From positions 1-64,000 of the forward strand of contig NZ_CAMIGN010000006.1 of NCBI RefSeq assembly GCF_946221935.1: 64,000 nucleotides of DNA, in the 5' to 3' direction. Numbering within the stretch: the first letter of the stretch is position 1; the number at the start of each line of letters is the position of its first letter. Shown one piece after another: positions 8,911-18,474 of this stretch. The translations under genes and the position numbers were made by a program. Below the pieces are notes generated by a model. That model worked only from the letters and a program-made list of their open reading frames with translations, searched no databases and had not been told where the DNA came from. Source of the stretch: an uncultured Corynebacterium sp. (lineage in GTDB: Bacteria > Actinomycetota > Actinomycetes > Mycobacteriales > Mycobacteriaceae).

Positions 8911-10245
8911 GTGAGTAAGCAGAAGTCCCTGAAAGTCTGGCTGTGGAGCATCGTCGCCTTCGTAGTCGTCGTCGCTCTAGTGGTGGGGGCTGCTGTGGTG
9001 TGGTCAATGAGCAACCGCTATGAGGTGCACGAGCCCCAGCAGATTGCCGAACCCACTGCAGTCATGAACACTCCCACCGGATCGGTGCCCGACGTGCAGA
9101 CTGCCGTGCGGCGCGCTGCCGCGGATCCCGCCTTGGGAGTTCTTTCTGCCTCCGTCACGGACGTGGAGACTGGCGAGGTGTTGTGGGCCAAGGATGAAAA
9201 CCAAAAGCTCACCCCGGCGTCGTCTACCAAGATCTTCACGGCCGCAGCTGCGCTGCTGGCGCTGGACCATGACAGTACGTGGCGCACTGAACTGCTGCAG
9301 GATCCCCAAGATCCGAGCACACTCATTCTGCGCAGCGACGGAGACGTGACCTTGTCGCGCAATGGTGAGGGATTCTTCACTGATGCGGCCTCTATCGCCG
9401 AGTTGGCCAAGGAAGCAAAGAAACAACTCGGTAGCCAGCCTGTGACTTCCATCGTGGTCGATAACTCACCGCGTTCTGGCGACCTCTTCAATGAAACCTG
9501 GGATCACGATGACATCGACGGAGGCAATGTCGCCAACCTTGATGCCGTGATGCTTGATGCGGGCCGACTCGATCCCAATAAGTCCGATTCCGCTCGTTCC
9601 CACACCCCCGGCGAAGATGTGGGGCGCGCTGTAGCTGATGCGCTCGGCGTGGATGCGAAGGTTGCTGTCGAAGACGAAATGACGCCGAACTCCAGTGGCG
9701 CCAAATCCATTGCAACTGTCACCTCTGCACCGCTAAAGGTGCGCTTGCGCGACATGCTGGTGCACAGCGATAACTTGCTGGCAGAGGCCATTGGCCGCGA
9801 GGTTGCGAAGGCCAAGGGGGCGCCAACGACCTTTGAGGGCGCTACCGGTGCGACGCTGGACGTGCTGCGTGAACACGGTATTGATACGACCGATGCAGTG
9901 CTCTTTGATAATTCCGGAATGAGCGAAAAGAACCGCCTGACCGCCCATGAGTTAGACGGCGTGCTGGCCAACAAGGACGTGCGTCCGATTCTGGACCTGC
10001 TGCCGGTCTCCAGTGTGGAAGGCACCCTGGAGGCACGCTATGGCGAAGGCTCCGGAGCGGAGAATTCCGCCGGCTGGGTGCGAGCTAAGACCGGCACTCT
10101 TTCTGGAGTGAATGCTCTGGCAGGAACAGTGATGACGGCCTCTGGCAGGCCACTGACCTTTGCTTTCCTGTCGAATGAGTCGGATCCAAACACCGCTCGT
10201 CCGGCTCTGGATCGGTTGGCGAACGCGGTGCGTACAGCTCGGTAG
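8911..10245 (+). CDS. dacB: D-alanyl-D-alanine carboxypeptidase, PBP4/DacB family
   Basis: A penicillin-binding protein of the S13 peptidase family that trims or hydrolyses peptidoglycan peptides outside the membrane. The 444-residue protein begins with a short basic stretch and one hydrophobic anchor (about residues 8-30). It has the catalytic SxxK as PASSTKIF, an SDN motif in HSDNLLAE, and KTG in AKTGTLSGVN near the C-terminus. All three penicillin-binding motifs are intact. GTG 8911 is chosen because it starts at the basic anchor; GTG 8902 is equally possible. The next gene, tilS, follows 9 bases after the stop. Confidence 0.93.
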   Translation: MSKQKSLKVWLWSIVAFVVVVALVVGAAVVWSMSNRYEVHEPQQIAEPTAVMNTPTGSVPDVQTAVRRAAADPALGVLSASVTDVETGEVLWAKDENQKLTPASSTKIFTAAAALLALDHDSTWRTELLQDPQDPSTLILRSDGDVTLSRNGEGFFTDAASIAELAKEAKKQLGSQPVTSIVVDNSPRSGDLFNETWDHDDIDGGNVANLDAVMLDAGRLDPNKSDSARSHTPGEDVGRAVADALGVDAKVAVEDEMTPNSSGAKSIATVTSAPLKVRLRDMLVHSDNLLAEAIGREVAKAKGAPTTFEGATGATLDVLREHGIDTTDAVLFDNSGMSEKNRLTAHELDGVLANKDVRPILDLLPVSSVEGTLEARYGEGSGAENSAGWVRAKTGTLSGVNALAGTVMTASGRPLTFAFLSNESDPNTARPALDRLANAVRTAR

Positions 10246-10254
10246 CATTCTCTC

Positions 10255-11313
10255 ATGAGCGTTCAATCGGAGATCCGAGCCTGGCTGCAGGAGCTGGATC
10301 ACCCAGGTGCACCCACGATCCGAGCGCAGCAGGTGCGCGCCGGGGTAGCCGTAGGGCTGTCGGGTGGAGCCGATTCCCTGGCGCTCGTACACGGCTTACT
10401 GCGCTGTGACATCCCGGTGCATGCGGTGGTGGTGGATCATCAACTGCAGGAGGGCTCCGCGGATATTGCATGTAAGGCCGCGGAGACCGCTTGCACGCTG
10501 GGAGCTACCGCGGAGATCCGCACCGTTGATGTCGATGGAGCGGGGGAGGGGCCGGCGCGCGAAGCACGCTACCGTGCGTTAGGTGCCGCTGCGGCCGGGA
10601 GGCCACTATTGGTTGCTCACACTGCCGACGACGATGCCGAGGGAGTACTCATCGGGTTGGTGCGCGGATCCGGGGCAGAGGCCATTGCGGGGATGCGCGC
10701 CGTACACACTGACCATGCGGCAGTGGCTGCGGGCGCAGCATGGCTGGGCCGCCCCCTGCTGCGCTGTACACGGAAACAAACGGAGGCCGAATGCCGCAGC
10801 GTGGGCGTGCAGTGGTGGGAGGACCCACACAACTACAGCAATGCGTATCTGCGCAGCCGTATTCGCACCCAGGTGCTGCCCTTTTTGCACGATGCTCTCG
10901 GGGAACACTTCGGAGCCAATGTGGCGCGAACCGCACGGATGCTGCGGGAAGACGCCGAATTGCTCAACGCGTTGGCGGAAAGGGAGTTAGCGGTCGCTGA
11001 AAAGGGGGCGTCATTAAACTGCGCCGAATTACAACGGCACCCAGCGGCGCTTCGGCGCAGGATCGTGAGGCGGTGGCTGACCGATAAAACGGGACCTCTG
11101 ACAAGTAGCCATCTCAAGGCAATAGACGCGCTGGTTATGGCGTGGAAAGGGCAGGGAGGTACCGCGGTGCCATGGCCTGTGGAGGGGCCTTTGGAAGAAA
11201 GTCCAGGTGGGGTGCCGGGCTCACCTACAATGAATGAGAAACGGCGTACCCACCGACTGGTGGTACGGCGCTGCGAAGGGTATCTGCAGTTGGCGACTGT
11301 CCCCCGGTCGTAG
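10255..11313 (+). CDS. tilS: tRNA(Ile)-lysidine synthetase
   Basis: TilS converts C34 of tRNA-Ile(CAU) to lysidine using ATP and lysine, so that AUA is read as isoleucine. The PP-loop ATP-binding motif SGGADSLALVHG is at about residues 36-47. The protein of 352 residues is the compact actinobacterial type without the long C-terminal domains of E. coli TilS. It lies 9 bases after dacB and before hpt, the order seen in mycobacteria (tilS/mesJ-hpt). A TAGCAT element 7 bases before the ATG could give a leaderless transcript. Confidence 0.93.
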   Translation: MSVQSEIRAWLQELDHPGAPTIRAQQVRAGVAVGLSGGADSLALVHGLLRCDIPVHAVVVDHQLQEGSADIACKAAETACTLGATAEIRTVDVDGAGEGPAREARYRALGAAAAGRPLLVAHTADDDAEGVLIGLVRGSGAEAIAGMRAVHTDHAAVAAGAAWLGRPLLRCTRKQTEAECRSVGVQWWEDPHNYSNAYLRSRIRTQVLPFLHDALGEHFGANVARTARMLREDAELLNALAERELAVAEKGASLNCAELQRHPAALRRRIVRRWLTDKTGPLTSSHLKAIDALVMAWKGQGGTAVPWPVEGPLEESPGGVPGSPTMNEKRRTHRLVVRRCEGYLQLATVPRS

Positions 11314-11448
11314 CTGCGCGCTAGAATGCCAGGCAGGCATTAAAGGCGGAGAAGTCGACGACGGAATACCGCCGAGAAAACACCCCAGTAGCTACCCAGT
11401 AACTACCCGAGAACTAACACAGCCAATCACGACGAGACGAGGTCTGCG

Positions 11449-12030
11449 ATGCATAGCGAAAAGAACTTCAATGTCCCGGAAAATCCGTACGGCGACGACC
11501 TAGAAAGTGTCCTCATTGACGAGGAAACGCTGCAAGCTCGCGTTGCAGAACTGGCTAAGGCCACCGCTGACCGTTTCCGTGATGAAGAAGATGACCTCAT
11601 CCTCATTTGTGTGCTGAAGGGCGCGGTGTTCTTTATTACCGACTTCGCACGGGCGCTGGATATCCCAACTCAGCTGGAGTTCATGGCAGTGAGCTCTTAT
11701 GGCAATTCCACGAGCTCTTCAGGCGTGGTGCGTATCCTCAAGGATCTGGATCGTGACATCGAGGGTCGCAACGTGGTGATTGTCGAGGACATTATCGACT
11801 CCGGACTGACCCTGTCCTGGCTGATGAAAAACCTGCGTAACCGCCATCCGAAGTCGCTGTCCGTCGTTACTTTGCTGCGTAAGCCCGAGGCTCAGAAGGT
11901 ACAGATTGAGCTGGCCGATGTTGGATTCGAGATTCCCAACGAGTTCGTCGTGGGCTATGGCCTGGACTTCGCCGAACGCTACCGCGATCTGCCCTACGTG
12001 GGCACTCTGCACCCTCGCGTTTACGAATAA
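11449..12030 (+). CDS. hpt: Hypoxanthine phosphoribosyltransferase
   Basis: Purine salvage enzyme making IMP or GMP from hypoxanthine or guanine and PRPP. The protein of 193 residues has the PRPP-binding loop VVIVEDIIDSGLTLSWL and the conserved ILICVLKGAVFF segment. GAGG near 11438 precedes ATG 11449. It sits between tilS and ftsH, 45 bases before the ftsH start, matching the actinobacterial tilS-hpt-ftsH arrangement. Confidence 0.96.
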   Translation: MHSEKNFNVPENPYGDDLESVLIDEETLQARVAELAKATADRFRDEEDDLILICVLKGAVFFITDFARALDIPTQLEFMAVSSYGNSTSSSGVVRILKDLDRDIEGRNVVIVEDIIDSGLTLSWLMKNLRNRHPKSLSVVTLLRKPEAQKVQIELADVGFEIPNEFVVGYGLDFAERYRDLPYVGTLHPRVYE

Positions 12031-12075
12031 AGCACTGTTCGCACGGCTTTTTAACTCAACAACTCACTAGGAAAT

Positions 12076-14481
12076 ATGGACAAGAAGAAGGTACTGAGGA
12101 TCGCGGGAATCGTCGCCGTGGTTCTTATCGCGATCTATGCATTCGGTGTTCTAACTGATGACGCCCGTGGTTATGACGAGGTTGAAACCTCCGTGGCCAT
12201 GAAGCAGCTGGACGAGAAGAACGTCAAGGAAGCTCAGATCAACGATCGTGAGCAGCAGGTACAGCTGAAGCTGAAGAAGTCGATCGAAGTCGACGGCAAG
12301 AAGGACATCGAGCAGGTCATCGCGAAGTACCCCGGGCGCACGGCTCCGGAGATCTTCGATGCGGTGCAGAAGTCCGAGGCGGAGAAGTACAACACCAAGG
12401 TCACTGAAGATAGTTTCCTGGGCAGCCTTTTGGTGATGCTGCTGCCGATGCTGCTGATTTTCGGCCTGCTGATGTTCATGCTGTCGCGCATGCAGGGTGG
12501 CGGCGGCATGGGTGCTTTTGGCTTCGGTAAGTCCACCGCCAAGCAGCTCAACAAAGATAACCCGGATACAACCTTCGACGATGTTGCCGGTGCAGACGAA
12601 GCGGTTGAGGAGCTGGATGAGATCCGCGACTTCCTGACTGACCCGACCCGCTACGAGGCTTTGGGCGCCAAAATTCCGCGGGGTGTTCTGCTGTATGGCC
12701 CGCCCGGTACGGGTAAGACGCTCCTGGCTCGTGCCGTGGCCGGCGAAGCCGGTGTGCCATTCTTCACCATCTCCGGTTCCGACTTCGTGGAGATGTTCGT
12801 CGGCGTGGGTGCTTCTCGCGTTCGCGACCTGTTCAAGCAGGCGAAGGAAAACTCTCCGTGCATCATCTTCGTCGATGAGATCGATGCGGTCGGTCGCCAG
12901 CGTGGTGCCGGCATGGGCGGCGGTCACGACGAACGTGAGCAGACTCTGAACCAGTTGCTGGTGGAAATGGACGGCTTCGGCGACCGCGATGGTGTGATCC
13001 TGATGGCTGCTACCAACCGTCCTGACATTCTGGATCCCGCTCTGCTGCGCCCAGGTCGCTTTGACCGCCAGATTCCGGTGACCAACCCTGACCTGGCTGG
13101 CCGTGAGCAGATTCTCAACGTACATGCGAAGGACAAGCCGCTAGCCAAGGACGTGGATCTGAAGTCTTTGGCGAAGCGTACTGCAGGCATGTCGGGTGCG
13201 GATCTGGAGAACGTGCTGAATGAGGCAGCCCTGCTGACCGCCCGCGTAGAAGGCAATGTGATTACCGCCGATGCGCTGGAGGAAGCCACTGACCGTGTGG
13301 TGGGTGGACCGCGTCGCAGCTCCAAGATCATTTCGGAGCATGAAAAGAAGGTCACTGCCTACCACGAGGGCGGCCATACGCTGGCGGCCTGGGCAATGAA
13401 GGACATTGACCGTGTGTACAAGGTGACGATCCTAGCTCGCGGCCGCACTGGCGGTCACGCCATGACGGCGCCGGAAGACGACAAAGGCATGTACAACCGT
13501 TCCGAGTTGTTTGCCCGTCTGGTCTTTGCCATGGGTGGCCGGGCTGCTGAGGAGCTGGTGTTCGGTAATCCGACGACGGGCGCCTCTGCAGATATCGAGA
13601 TGGCTACGAACATTGCCCGTGCAATGGTTGTGGAATACGGCATGAGCCCTGTCGTAGGTGCCGTGAAGTATGGCCAGGACGAGGGGGACCCCTTCGTCGG
13701 CCGGGGTGGCCAGGGCGGTAACCAGCCTTCCCAGAATGTTGCGAACCAGATTGACGATCAGGTGCGCATGCTGATGAACAAGGCGCAGCAGATTGCCTAC
13801 GAGGTATTGCGGGACAACCGCGATTATCTGGATACTTTGGCTTCCAAACTGCTGGAGAAGGAGACCCTGCGTCGCCCGGATCTGGAGTCCATCTTCGAGG
13901 GTATTGAAACTCGTGAAGTTTCTGACATTTTCCCGATGCAGGATCTGGACCGCCCGTGCGATCACCGGGAGCCGGTGAAGACCCCTGTGGAGCTTGCGCG
14001 CGAGCGTGGCGAGGAGCCACCGGAGCGGACGAACTTCTTCTCCGCAGCTCGCCGTGCACGCATGGAGAAGCGTAAGGCACAGAACGAGAAGCGACAGGCA
14101 GAGCGTCTGCAGCAGGGGCAGCAGCAGTTCCCACAGATCCAGCGGTCGCAGAACAGCCCGCAAGCTCAGCAGCCCCAGTACGGCCAGAATGGTCAATTCG
14201 TTCCTCCGGTACCGGAAGAACGTGGCTTCCAGCTGCCTGCTCATGAGCAGCCGGATCATCAACAGCAGAAGGCACACGAGGCACCGGAGCCACAGGTAGT
14301 AGAGGAGGCACAGGCACCTCAGCCGCAGCCGGAACCGCATGTACAGCCGGAGCCGCAGGAGCCGCAGGAGCCGCAGCCAGAGGCTGAGCCCCAGGGACAG
14401 CACCGTCGGCAGGAAATGCCGAAGCAAACGTTCCCATGGGAAAAGAACCGGAATGATGACCGGGAACAGGAAGACAACTAG
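12076..14481 (+). CDS. ftsH: ATP-dependent zinc metalloprotease FtsH
   Basis: Membrane-bound AAA+ protease that degrades misassembled membrane proteins and some regulators. The protein has 801 residues. Two membrane helices (about residues 7-25 and 115-137) flank a small extracytoplasmic domain. The AAA module has Walker A GPPGTGKT (near residue 211) and Walker B IIFVDEID, and the protease active site is HEGGH near residue 435. After about residue 640 comes a long tail very rich in Gln, Pro and Glu, typical in kind for actinobacterial FtsH. AGGAA precedes ATG 12076. Its last base overlaps the GTG of folE, so it is translationally linked to the folate genes. Confidence 0.98.
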   Translation: MDKKKVLRIAGIVAVVLIAIYAFGVLTDDARGYDEVETSVAMKQLDEKNVKEAQINDREQQVQLKLKKSIEVDGKKDIEQVIAKYPGRTAPEIFDAVQKSEAEKYNTKVTEDSFLGSLLVMLLPMLLIFGLLMFMLSRMQGGGGMGAFGFGKSTAKQLNKDNPDTTFDDVAGADEAVEELDEIRDFLTDPTRYEALGAKIPRGVLLYGPPGTGKTLLARAVAGEAGVPFFTISGSDFVEMFVGVGASRVRDLFKQAKENSPCIIFVDEIDAVGRQRGAGMGGGHDEREQTLNQLLVEMDGFGDRDGVILMAATNRPDILDPALLRPGRFDRQIPVTNPDLAGREQILNVHAKDKPLAKDVDLKSLAKRTAGMSGADLENVLNEAALLTARVEGNVITADALEEATDRVVGGPRRSSKIISEHEKKVTAYHEGGHTLAAWAMKDIDRVYKVTILARGRTGGHAMTAPEDDKGMYNRSELFARLVFAMGGRAAEELVFGNPTTGASADIEMATNIARAMVVEYGMSPVVGAVKYGQDEGDPFVGRGGQGGNQPSQNVANQIDDQVRMLMNKAQQIAYEVLRDNRDYLDTLASKLLEKETLRRPDLESIFEGIETREVSDIFPMQDLDRPCDHREPVKTPVELARERGEEPPERTNFFSAARRARMEKRKAQNEKRQAERLQQGQQQFPQIQRSQNSPQAQQPQYGQNGQFVPPVPEERGFQLPAHEQPDHQQQKAHEAPEPQVVEEAQAPQPQPEPHVQPEPQEPQEPQPEAEPQGQHRRQEMPKQTFPWEKNRNDDREQEDN

Positions 14482-15077
14482 TGAATAACCCTCAACAGCC
14501 ACTCGCTCCCGGCACCTTCGACCAGGAGCGGGCAGAGGCTGCCATCCGTGAGTTGCTGCTCGCCATTGGCGAGGATCCCGACCGCGAAGGGCTCCAAGAG
14601 ACCCCAGCCCGCGTAGCGCGCGCCTACCGCGAAACTTGCTCGGGGCTGTACGAGGACCCCACCGAGGTGCTCAACAAGACCTTCAGCGAAGACCACCGGG
14701 AGCTGGTGCTCGTCCGCGACATCACCTTCTACTCGATGTGTGAGCACCACCTGGTTCCCTTCTTCGGCAAGGCGCACATCGGATACATTCCCGGCGAATC
14801 CGGCAAGGTCACCGGCCTGTCTAAGCTGGCACGGCTCATTGATGGCCTGGCGAAGCGCCCGCAGGTGCAGGAGCGCCTGACCTCCCAGGTGGCTGATGCG
14901 CTGGTGGAAAAGCTGGATCCTTCCGCCGTAATCGTCGTCTTGGAAGCCGAGCATCTGTGCATGGCCATGCGTGGTATCCGCAAGCCCGGCGCTAATACGG
15001 TAACCTCCGCTGTTCGCGGTGGGTTCCAGAAGAACGCTGCCTCCCGCGCAGAGGCGATGGCGCTGATCCGACCGTGA
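14481..15077 (+). CDS. folE: GTP cyclohydrolase I
   Basis: First enzyme of folate synthesis, converting GTP to 7,8-dihydroneopterin triphosphate. The protein of 198 residues carries the zinc and active-site motif MCEHHLVPFFGKAHIGYIP. The second zinc-ligand segment is LEAEHLCMAMRG. GTG 14481 overlaps the ftsH stop by one base, and its own stop overlaps the folP start by four. It is the head of the folE-folP-folB-folK unit. Confidence 0.97.
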   Translation: MNNPQQPLAPGTFDQERAEAAIRELLLAIGEDPDREGLQETPARVARAYRETCSGLYEDPTEVLNKTFSEDHRELVLVRDITFYSMCEHHLVPFFGKAHIGYIPGESGKVTGLSKLARLIDGLAKRPQVQERLTSQVADALVEKLDPSAVIVVLEAEHLCMAMRGIRKPGANTVTSAVRGGFQKNAASRAEAMALIRP

Positions 15078-15967
15078 CGGATCCAACTCCTGCCAGCCCC
15101 CAGCGCACCCTCGTGATGGGTATTCTCAACGTCACCGAGGATTCCTTTTCCGATGGCGGAGCCTACCCCAACACCGAGGCCGCCTTGGCTCACGCGGAAG
15201 CCATGGTCGCCGATGGAGCGGACATCATCGACGTCGGCGGGGAATCCACCCGCCCAGGCGCAACTCGCGTCAACCCAGCCGTGGAGGCTGCCCGCGTCAC
15301 CCCAGTCATCGAGGAGCTATCCCGTCGGGGAATCGCCACCAGCATCGACACGATGCGGGCTTCGACGGCGCGGGCCGCGTGGAAAGCGGGCGTCACTTAT
15401 CTCAACGACGTCTCCGGCGGTCTGGCAGACCCCGACATGCTCCCGCTGGCTGCGGAATCCGGACTGCCGATCATCCTCATGCATTGGAACAAGGGAAAAG
15501 CCGCTGAGTTCGCCGGTGCCGAGGGCTACCACGACCACGGTGAGGATATCGTCGGCCACGTCATCCACTGGCTGGAAAAGCGAATTGAAGCTGCGGAGGC
15601 GGCGGGCGTCACAAAGGAACAGATTTACCTGGATCCCGGCATCGGCTTTGCGAAAACTCCACGGGAGAACTGGCAACTGCTCGGTGCGATGGACCGACTG
15701 GTGCAGTTGGGCTATCCGGTGCTGGTAGGAGCTTCGCGAAAGCGCTTCCTCACAGCACTGCGCCCGGCCAGCGATGGCAAGCCTGGCACCCCGGAATCCG
15801 CGGACGATGCCACTGCGGCGACCTCTGCACTCGCGGCGGCAGTTGGTGTCTGGGCCGTCCGGGTGCATAAAGTAGCTCCGACACGGGCCGCCGTGGATGT
15901 TGCACACGCAATGGCCACCGGATGCGGTCCTGACATCGACGAGCAATGGAGGGCACGACGTGGCTGA
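15074..15967 (+). CDS. folP: Dihydropteroate synthase
   Basis: Condenses hydroxymethyl-dihydropterin pyrophosphate with p-aminobenzoate; it is the sulfonamide target. The 297-residue TIM-barrel protein shows ILNVTEDSFSDGG near the N-terminus, the pterin-binding DIIDVGGESTRPGA, and LVGASRKRF further on. GTG 15074 overlaps folE by four bases. The end overlaps folB by eight bases, so translation is coupled. The key loop residues look normal; I see no obvious insertion of the kind linked to sulfonamide resistance. Confidence 0.97.
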   Translation: MTDPTPASPQRTLVMGILNVTEDSFSDGGAYPNTEAALAHAEAMVADGADIIDVGGESTRPGATRVNPAVEAARVTPVIEELSRRGIATSIDTMRASTARAAWKAGVTYLNDVSGGLADPDMLPLAAESGLPIILMHWNKGKAAEFAGAEGYHDHGEDIVGHVIHWLEKRIEAAEAAGVTKEQIYLDPGIGFAKTPRENWQLLGAMDRLVQLGYPVLVGASRKRFLTALRPASDGKPGTPESADDATAATSALAAAVGVWAVRVHKVAPTRAAVDVAHAMATGCGPDIDEQWRARRG

Positions 15968-16340
15968 CCGCATCGAGCTCATGGGCGTGGAAGCATTCGG
16001 CCACCACGGAGTGTTTTCACACGAGAAGGACACCGGTCAAAAATTCATCGTTGACATGGTGGTGTGGACGGACTTCCGCGCCGCCGCGGACACGGACGCG
16101 CTGGAAAACACAATCGACTATGTGCAGCTGGCCGATATTGCGGTCAATGCGGTCGAAGGACGGGGCACGCCGCGTGGGCAGAGCCACGACCTGATCGAAA
16201 CCCTGGCCTCGGAGATCGCCGATGAAATTGCCGAACTCAGCGGGGTTTATGCCGTGGAGGTCACGGTGCACAAGCCCGAGGCTCCCATCGCCCATCCATT
16301 CGCTGACGTGCGTGTAGTCGCTCGGAGATCCAAGCGATGA
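15960..16340 (+). CDS. folB: Dihydroneopterin aldolase
   Basis: Cleaves dihydroneopterin to hydroxymethyl-dihydropterin and glycolaldehyde. The protein of 126 residues begins VADRIELMGVEAFGHHGVF, the usual FolB start, with the HHGVF motif. GTG 15960 is chosen for this family fit; it lies inside the end of folP. Its last four bases overlap the ATG of folK. A longer upstream start would add residues from folP sequence with no family match. Confidence 0.95.
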   Translation: MADRIELMGVEAFGHHGVFSHEKDTGQKFIVDMVVWTDFRAAADTDALENTIDYVQLADIAVNAVEGRGTPRGQSHDLIETLASEIADEIAELSGVYAVEVTVHKPEAPIAHPFADVRVVARRSKR

Positions 16341-16879
16341 TCACTGTTTTCCTGGGAATCGGCTCCAACCTGCCGGGAGACGTCGGCAGTCCCACTGCGC
16401 AGATCGAACGCGCTTATGACCTACTGGAAATGCACCCGGCCATCGACATCGTGGAAAAGTCGCGAATCTTCGCCACTCCGCCGTGGGGCGGGGTAGAGCA
16501 GCAGGAATTCCGCAACTCCGTGGTGGCCGTCAGGACATCGCTGGATCCTTTGGCGCTGTTGCATCACTGCCAATTCGCGGAGGCCGTCGCGGGGCGGGAG
16601 CGCGAGGTTCGGTGGGGGCCGCGAACTGTCGATGTGGATATACTTTTTGGTTTTGACGCCCAGTTCCAACCCATCCAATCCCAGGGGAAGTGGGGGTTTG
16701 AACTTGTCATCCCACACCCCTATGCCCATGAGCGGGCATTCGTGTTGGTGCCCCTTAATGATCTGCAGCTGGCTCAGGAACCTTGGTGTAGCTTGGCCGG
16801 GCGAAGCATTCTGGAGTGGCTGGAAGAGGTCGATCCAGCGGAGCGGAAGGCCATTGTCCCGGCTGCGCCGCGGAGCTAA
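16337..16879 (+). CDS. folK: Hydroxymethyl-dihydropterin pyrophosphokinase
   Basis: Transfers pyrophosphate from ATP to 6-hydroxymethyl-dihydropterin to form the FolP substrate. The protein of 180 residues begins FLGIGSNLPGD and includes the conserved RTVDVDILFG and IPHPYAHERAFVLVPL segments. The last gene of the overlapping folate operon, it overlaps folB by four bases. The following gene is 79 bases away. Confidence 0.96.
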   Translation: MITVFLGIGSNLPGDVGSPTAQIERAYDLLEMHPAIDIVEKSRIFATPPWGGVEQQEFRNSVVAVRTSLDPLALLHHCQFAEAVAGREREVRWGPRTVDVDILFGFDAQFQPIQSQGKWGFELVIPHPYAHERAFVLVPLNDLQLAQEPWCSLAGRSILEWLEEVDPAERKAIVPAAPRS

Positions 16880-16958
16880 CTGTAACCGCGGGCTCGCTTG
16901 GCTAGTCTGAAGAGTATCAGTCTGGAGAGAGTCAAAGAGGGATAAAGAGGCAGATACG

Positions 16959-17450
16959 ATGAGCCCGCTAAAGCGCACGAAGATCTCTACGGTCGCCTTA
17001 GTGGCTATAGTCTGTGCTCTTATTGCTTGGGTCAGTACGTTGAGCTTCTATGGCAGTTTCCCGCCGATTAAGGCGACGAGCTCCGTACTGTTGTGGATTT
17101 TCGCAATCGTATGCGCGATAGGCGGGTGGGTGATCCGCAAGCGCATCGGCAACAGTGGTATCGGCATGGATCGTACTCAGATGCAGCCGACGACTGTGAC
17201 TCAGTGGTTAGCGTTAGGGAAAGCAACGGCGTGGGCTGGTGCTGTGTTTTTGGGTCTGTTTGCGGGGGTGGGAATGTACGTTATTCCGCAAGCGGGACGT
17301 CTAATGGCCGCGGAGGCCGATCTGCCTGGGGTGATAGCTGGGGCGGTGGGGGCTTTGGCTGCTGTTGTGGCCGGTATGTGGCTGGAACGCAGCTGTGAAG
17401 CGCCACCGCCGGATGCGCCATTAACGCCCAACGGGCTCGACGTTGGGTAG
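16959..17450 (+). CDS. DUF3180 membrane protein
   Basis: Small integral membrane protein of 163 residues with four hydrophobic helices, at about residues 11-29, 35-55, 85-112 and 120-142. The pattern and its place after folK match the DUF3180 family of Actinobacteria (Rv3605c position). Its function is unknown. AGAGG near 16947 precedes ATG 16959. It probably shares a transcript with the next gene, whose start lies 10 bases beyond its stop. Confidence 0.82.
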   Translation: MSPLKRTKISTVALVAIVCALIAWVSTLSFYGSFPPIKATSSVLLWIFAIVCAIGGWVIRKRIGNSGIGMDRTQMQPTTVTQWLALGKATAWAGAVFLGLFAGVGMYVIPQAGRLMAAEADLPGVIAGAVGALAAVVAGMWLERSCEAPPPDAPLTPNGLDVG

Positions 17451-17460
17451 TGTGTTGACC

Positions 17461-18474
17461 ATGAGCTTCCCGCAGTCTCCTAAGCCACAGCAGTCTCACC
17501 AGCCGCAGCAGTCCTTTAACGGGCGCCAGTCCCTGGATGCTCCGGGGTACGAAGATGACTCCACTTATCGGGGAAACCAGCTCCAGGGGTCGCAGGTTGC
17601 GTCGAACGAACCTTCGAGCTTCTCTCGATTCCTTATGTTCGGCCTAGTGGTACTGGCTCTGCTGGCAAGCGTGCTGATGCTGTTCATGGATTCCGATGGC
17701 TGGCTGAAGGTAGCTCTGATCGCCGCTCTGTGGGCCGCGTTCTTTGGCGTGGTGCTTGTGCTGCGCTATGCGGGCGCCCTGAAGCTCGCTCGTGAGCAGG
17801 CGGAAAACCAAGAGAGCTACTACCAGTCACAGCTGCAGAGCGAACGCGCGCAGCTGAAGAAGCGCGAGGCGGAAACCCAAGCTAAGTATGCGGCGGAGGC
17901 CAAGAAGTCTCAGGATGAGCGCGATAAGCACCTGGAGGAGTTACGTGCGGAGCTGGCTCGTATGCGTCAGCAGCTTGCGGAGCTGACCGGTGAGGACTTC
18001 GGTGAAGGAGAACAGCGCGCCGTCCGCGCCAAGGCTGAGCGCGTACGCGAGCTGAGCCAGGGCAGCGGTAACAATGCGGGTCACGACGCAAAGCCCCAGC
18101 AAGCACAGCAGACAAGTCAACCGCATAAGGCGCAGCACCGCAGCAAGCCGAAATTCAACACTGGTACTTTTGCTGCTGTGAACTGGACTGGCCAGGACTC
18201 CGAGGAGACCTCCCAGCTGCCGTTGGTTGTGGATACGACCGCCATGGACGAGACGAAGCCTGCGCAGAAGCGTCGCGCTCAGATGCCTAGTGCTGACGCT
18301 GTGCGTTCCGGTCGCGATCACACTGCAAACCCTAACCAGGCTAAGCAGCAGCCACAGGCAGTTGAAGAGTCCCGGCCGGATGAGCAGGCCGAAGGCGCTC
18401 ACGGTCGTCGACGCGCCGACGAAGCCAAGAATGCTGTGACTGTCGCCGACTTGATGAAGCGTTTCAAGAACTAA
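17461..18474 (+). CDS. DUF6779-type membrane protein with coiled coil
   Basis: Protein of 337 residues with a Gln-rich N-terminus, two adjacent membrane helices (about residues 58-76 and 80-100), then a long charged coiled-coil region (about residues 105-185) and a low-complexity Gln/Ala/Lys tail. The order after a DUF3180 gene matches Rv3604c-like proteins (DUF6779). The function is not known. I chose ATG 17461; TTG 17443 is in frame but would overlap the previous gene. The next gene starts directly at the base after its stop, so the two are likely co-translated. Confidence 0.78.
   Translation: MSFPQSPKPQQSHQPQQSFNGRQSLDAPGYEDDSTYRGNQLQGSQVASNEPSSFSRFLMFGLVVLALLASVLMLFMDSDGWLKVALIAALWAAFFGVVLVLRYAGALKLAREQAENQESYYQSQLQSERAQLKKREAETQAKYAAEAKKSQDERDKHLEELRAELARMRQQLAELTGEDFGEGEQRAVRAKAERVRELSQGSGNNAGHDAKPQQAQQTSQPHKAQHRSKPKFNTGTFAAVNWTGQDSEETSQLPLVVDTTAMDETKPAQKRRAQMPSADAVRSGRDHTANPNQAKQQPQAVEESRPDEQAEGAHGRRRADEAKNAVTVADLMKRFKN

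Noticed and set aside
12151..13125. Open frame opposite ftsH
   Set aside because: FtsH motifs are complete on the plus strand. The opposite frame has no ribosome site or family match.
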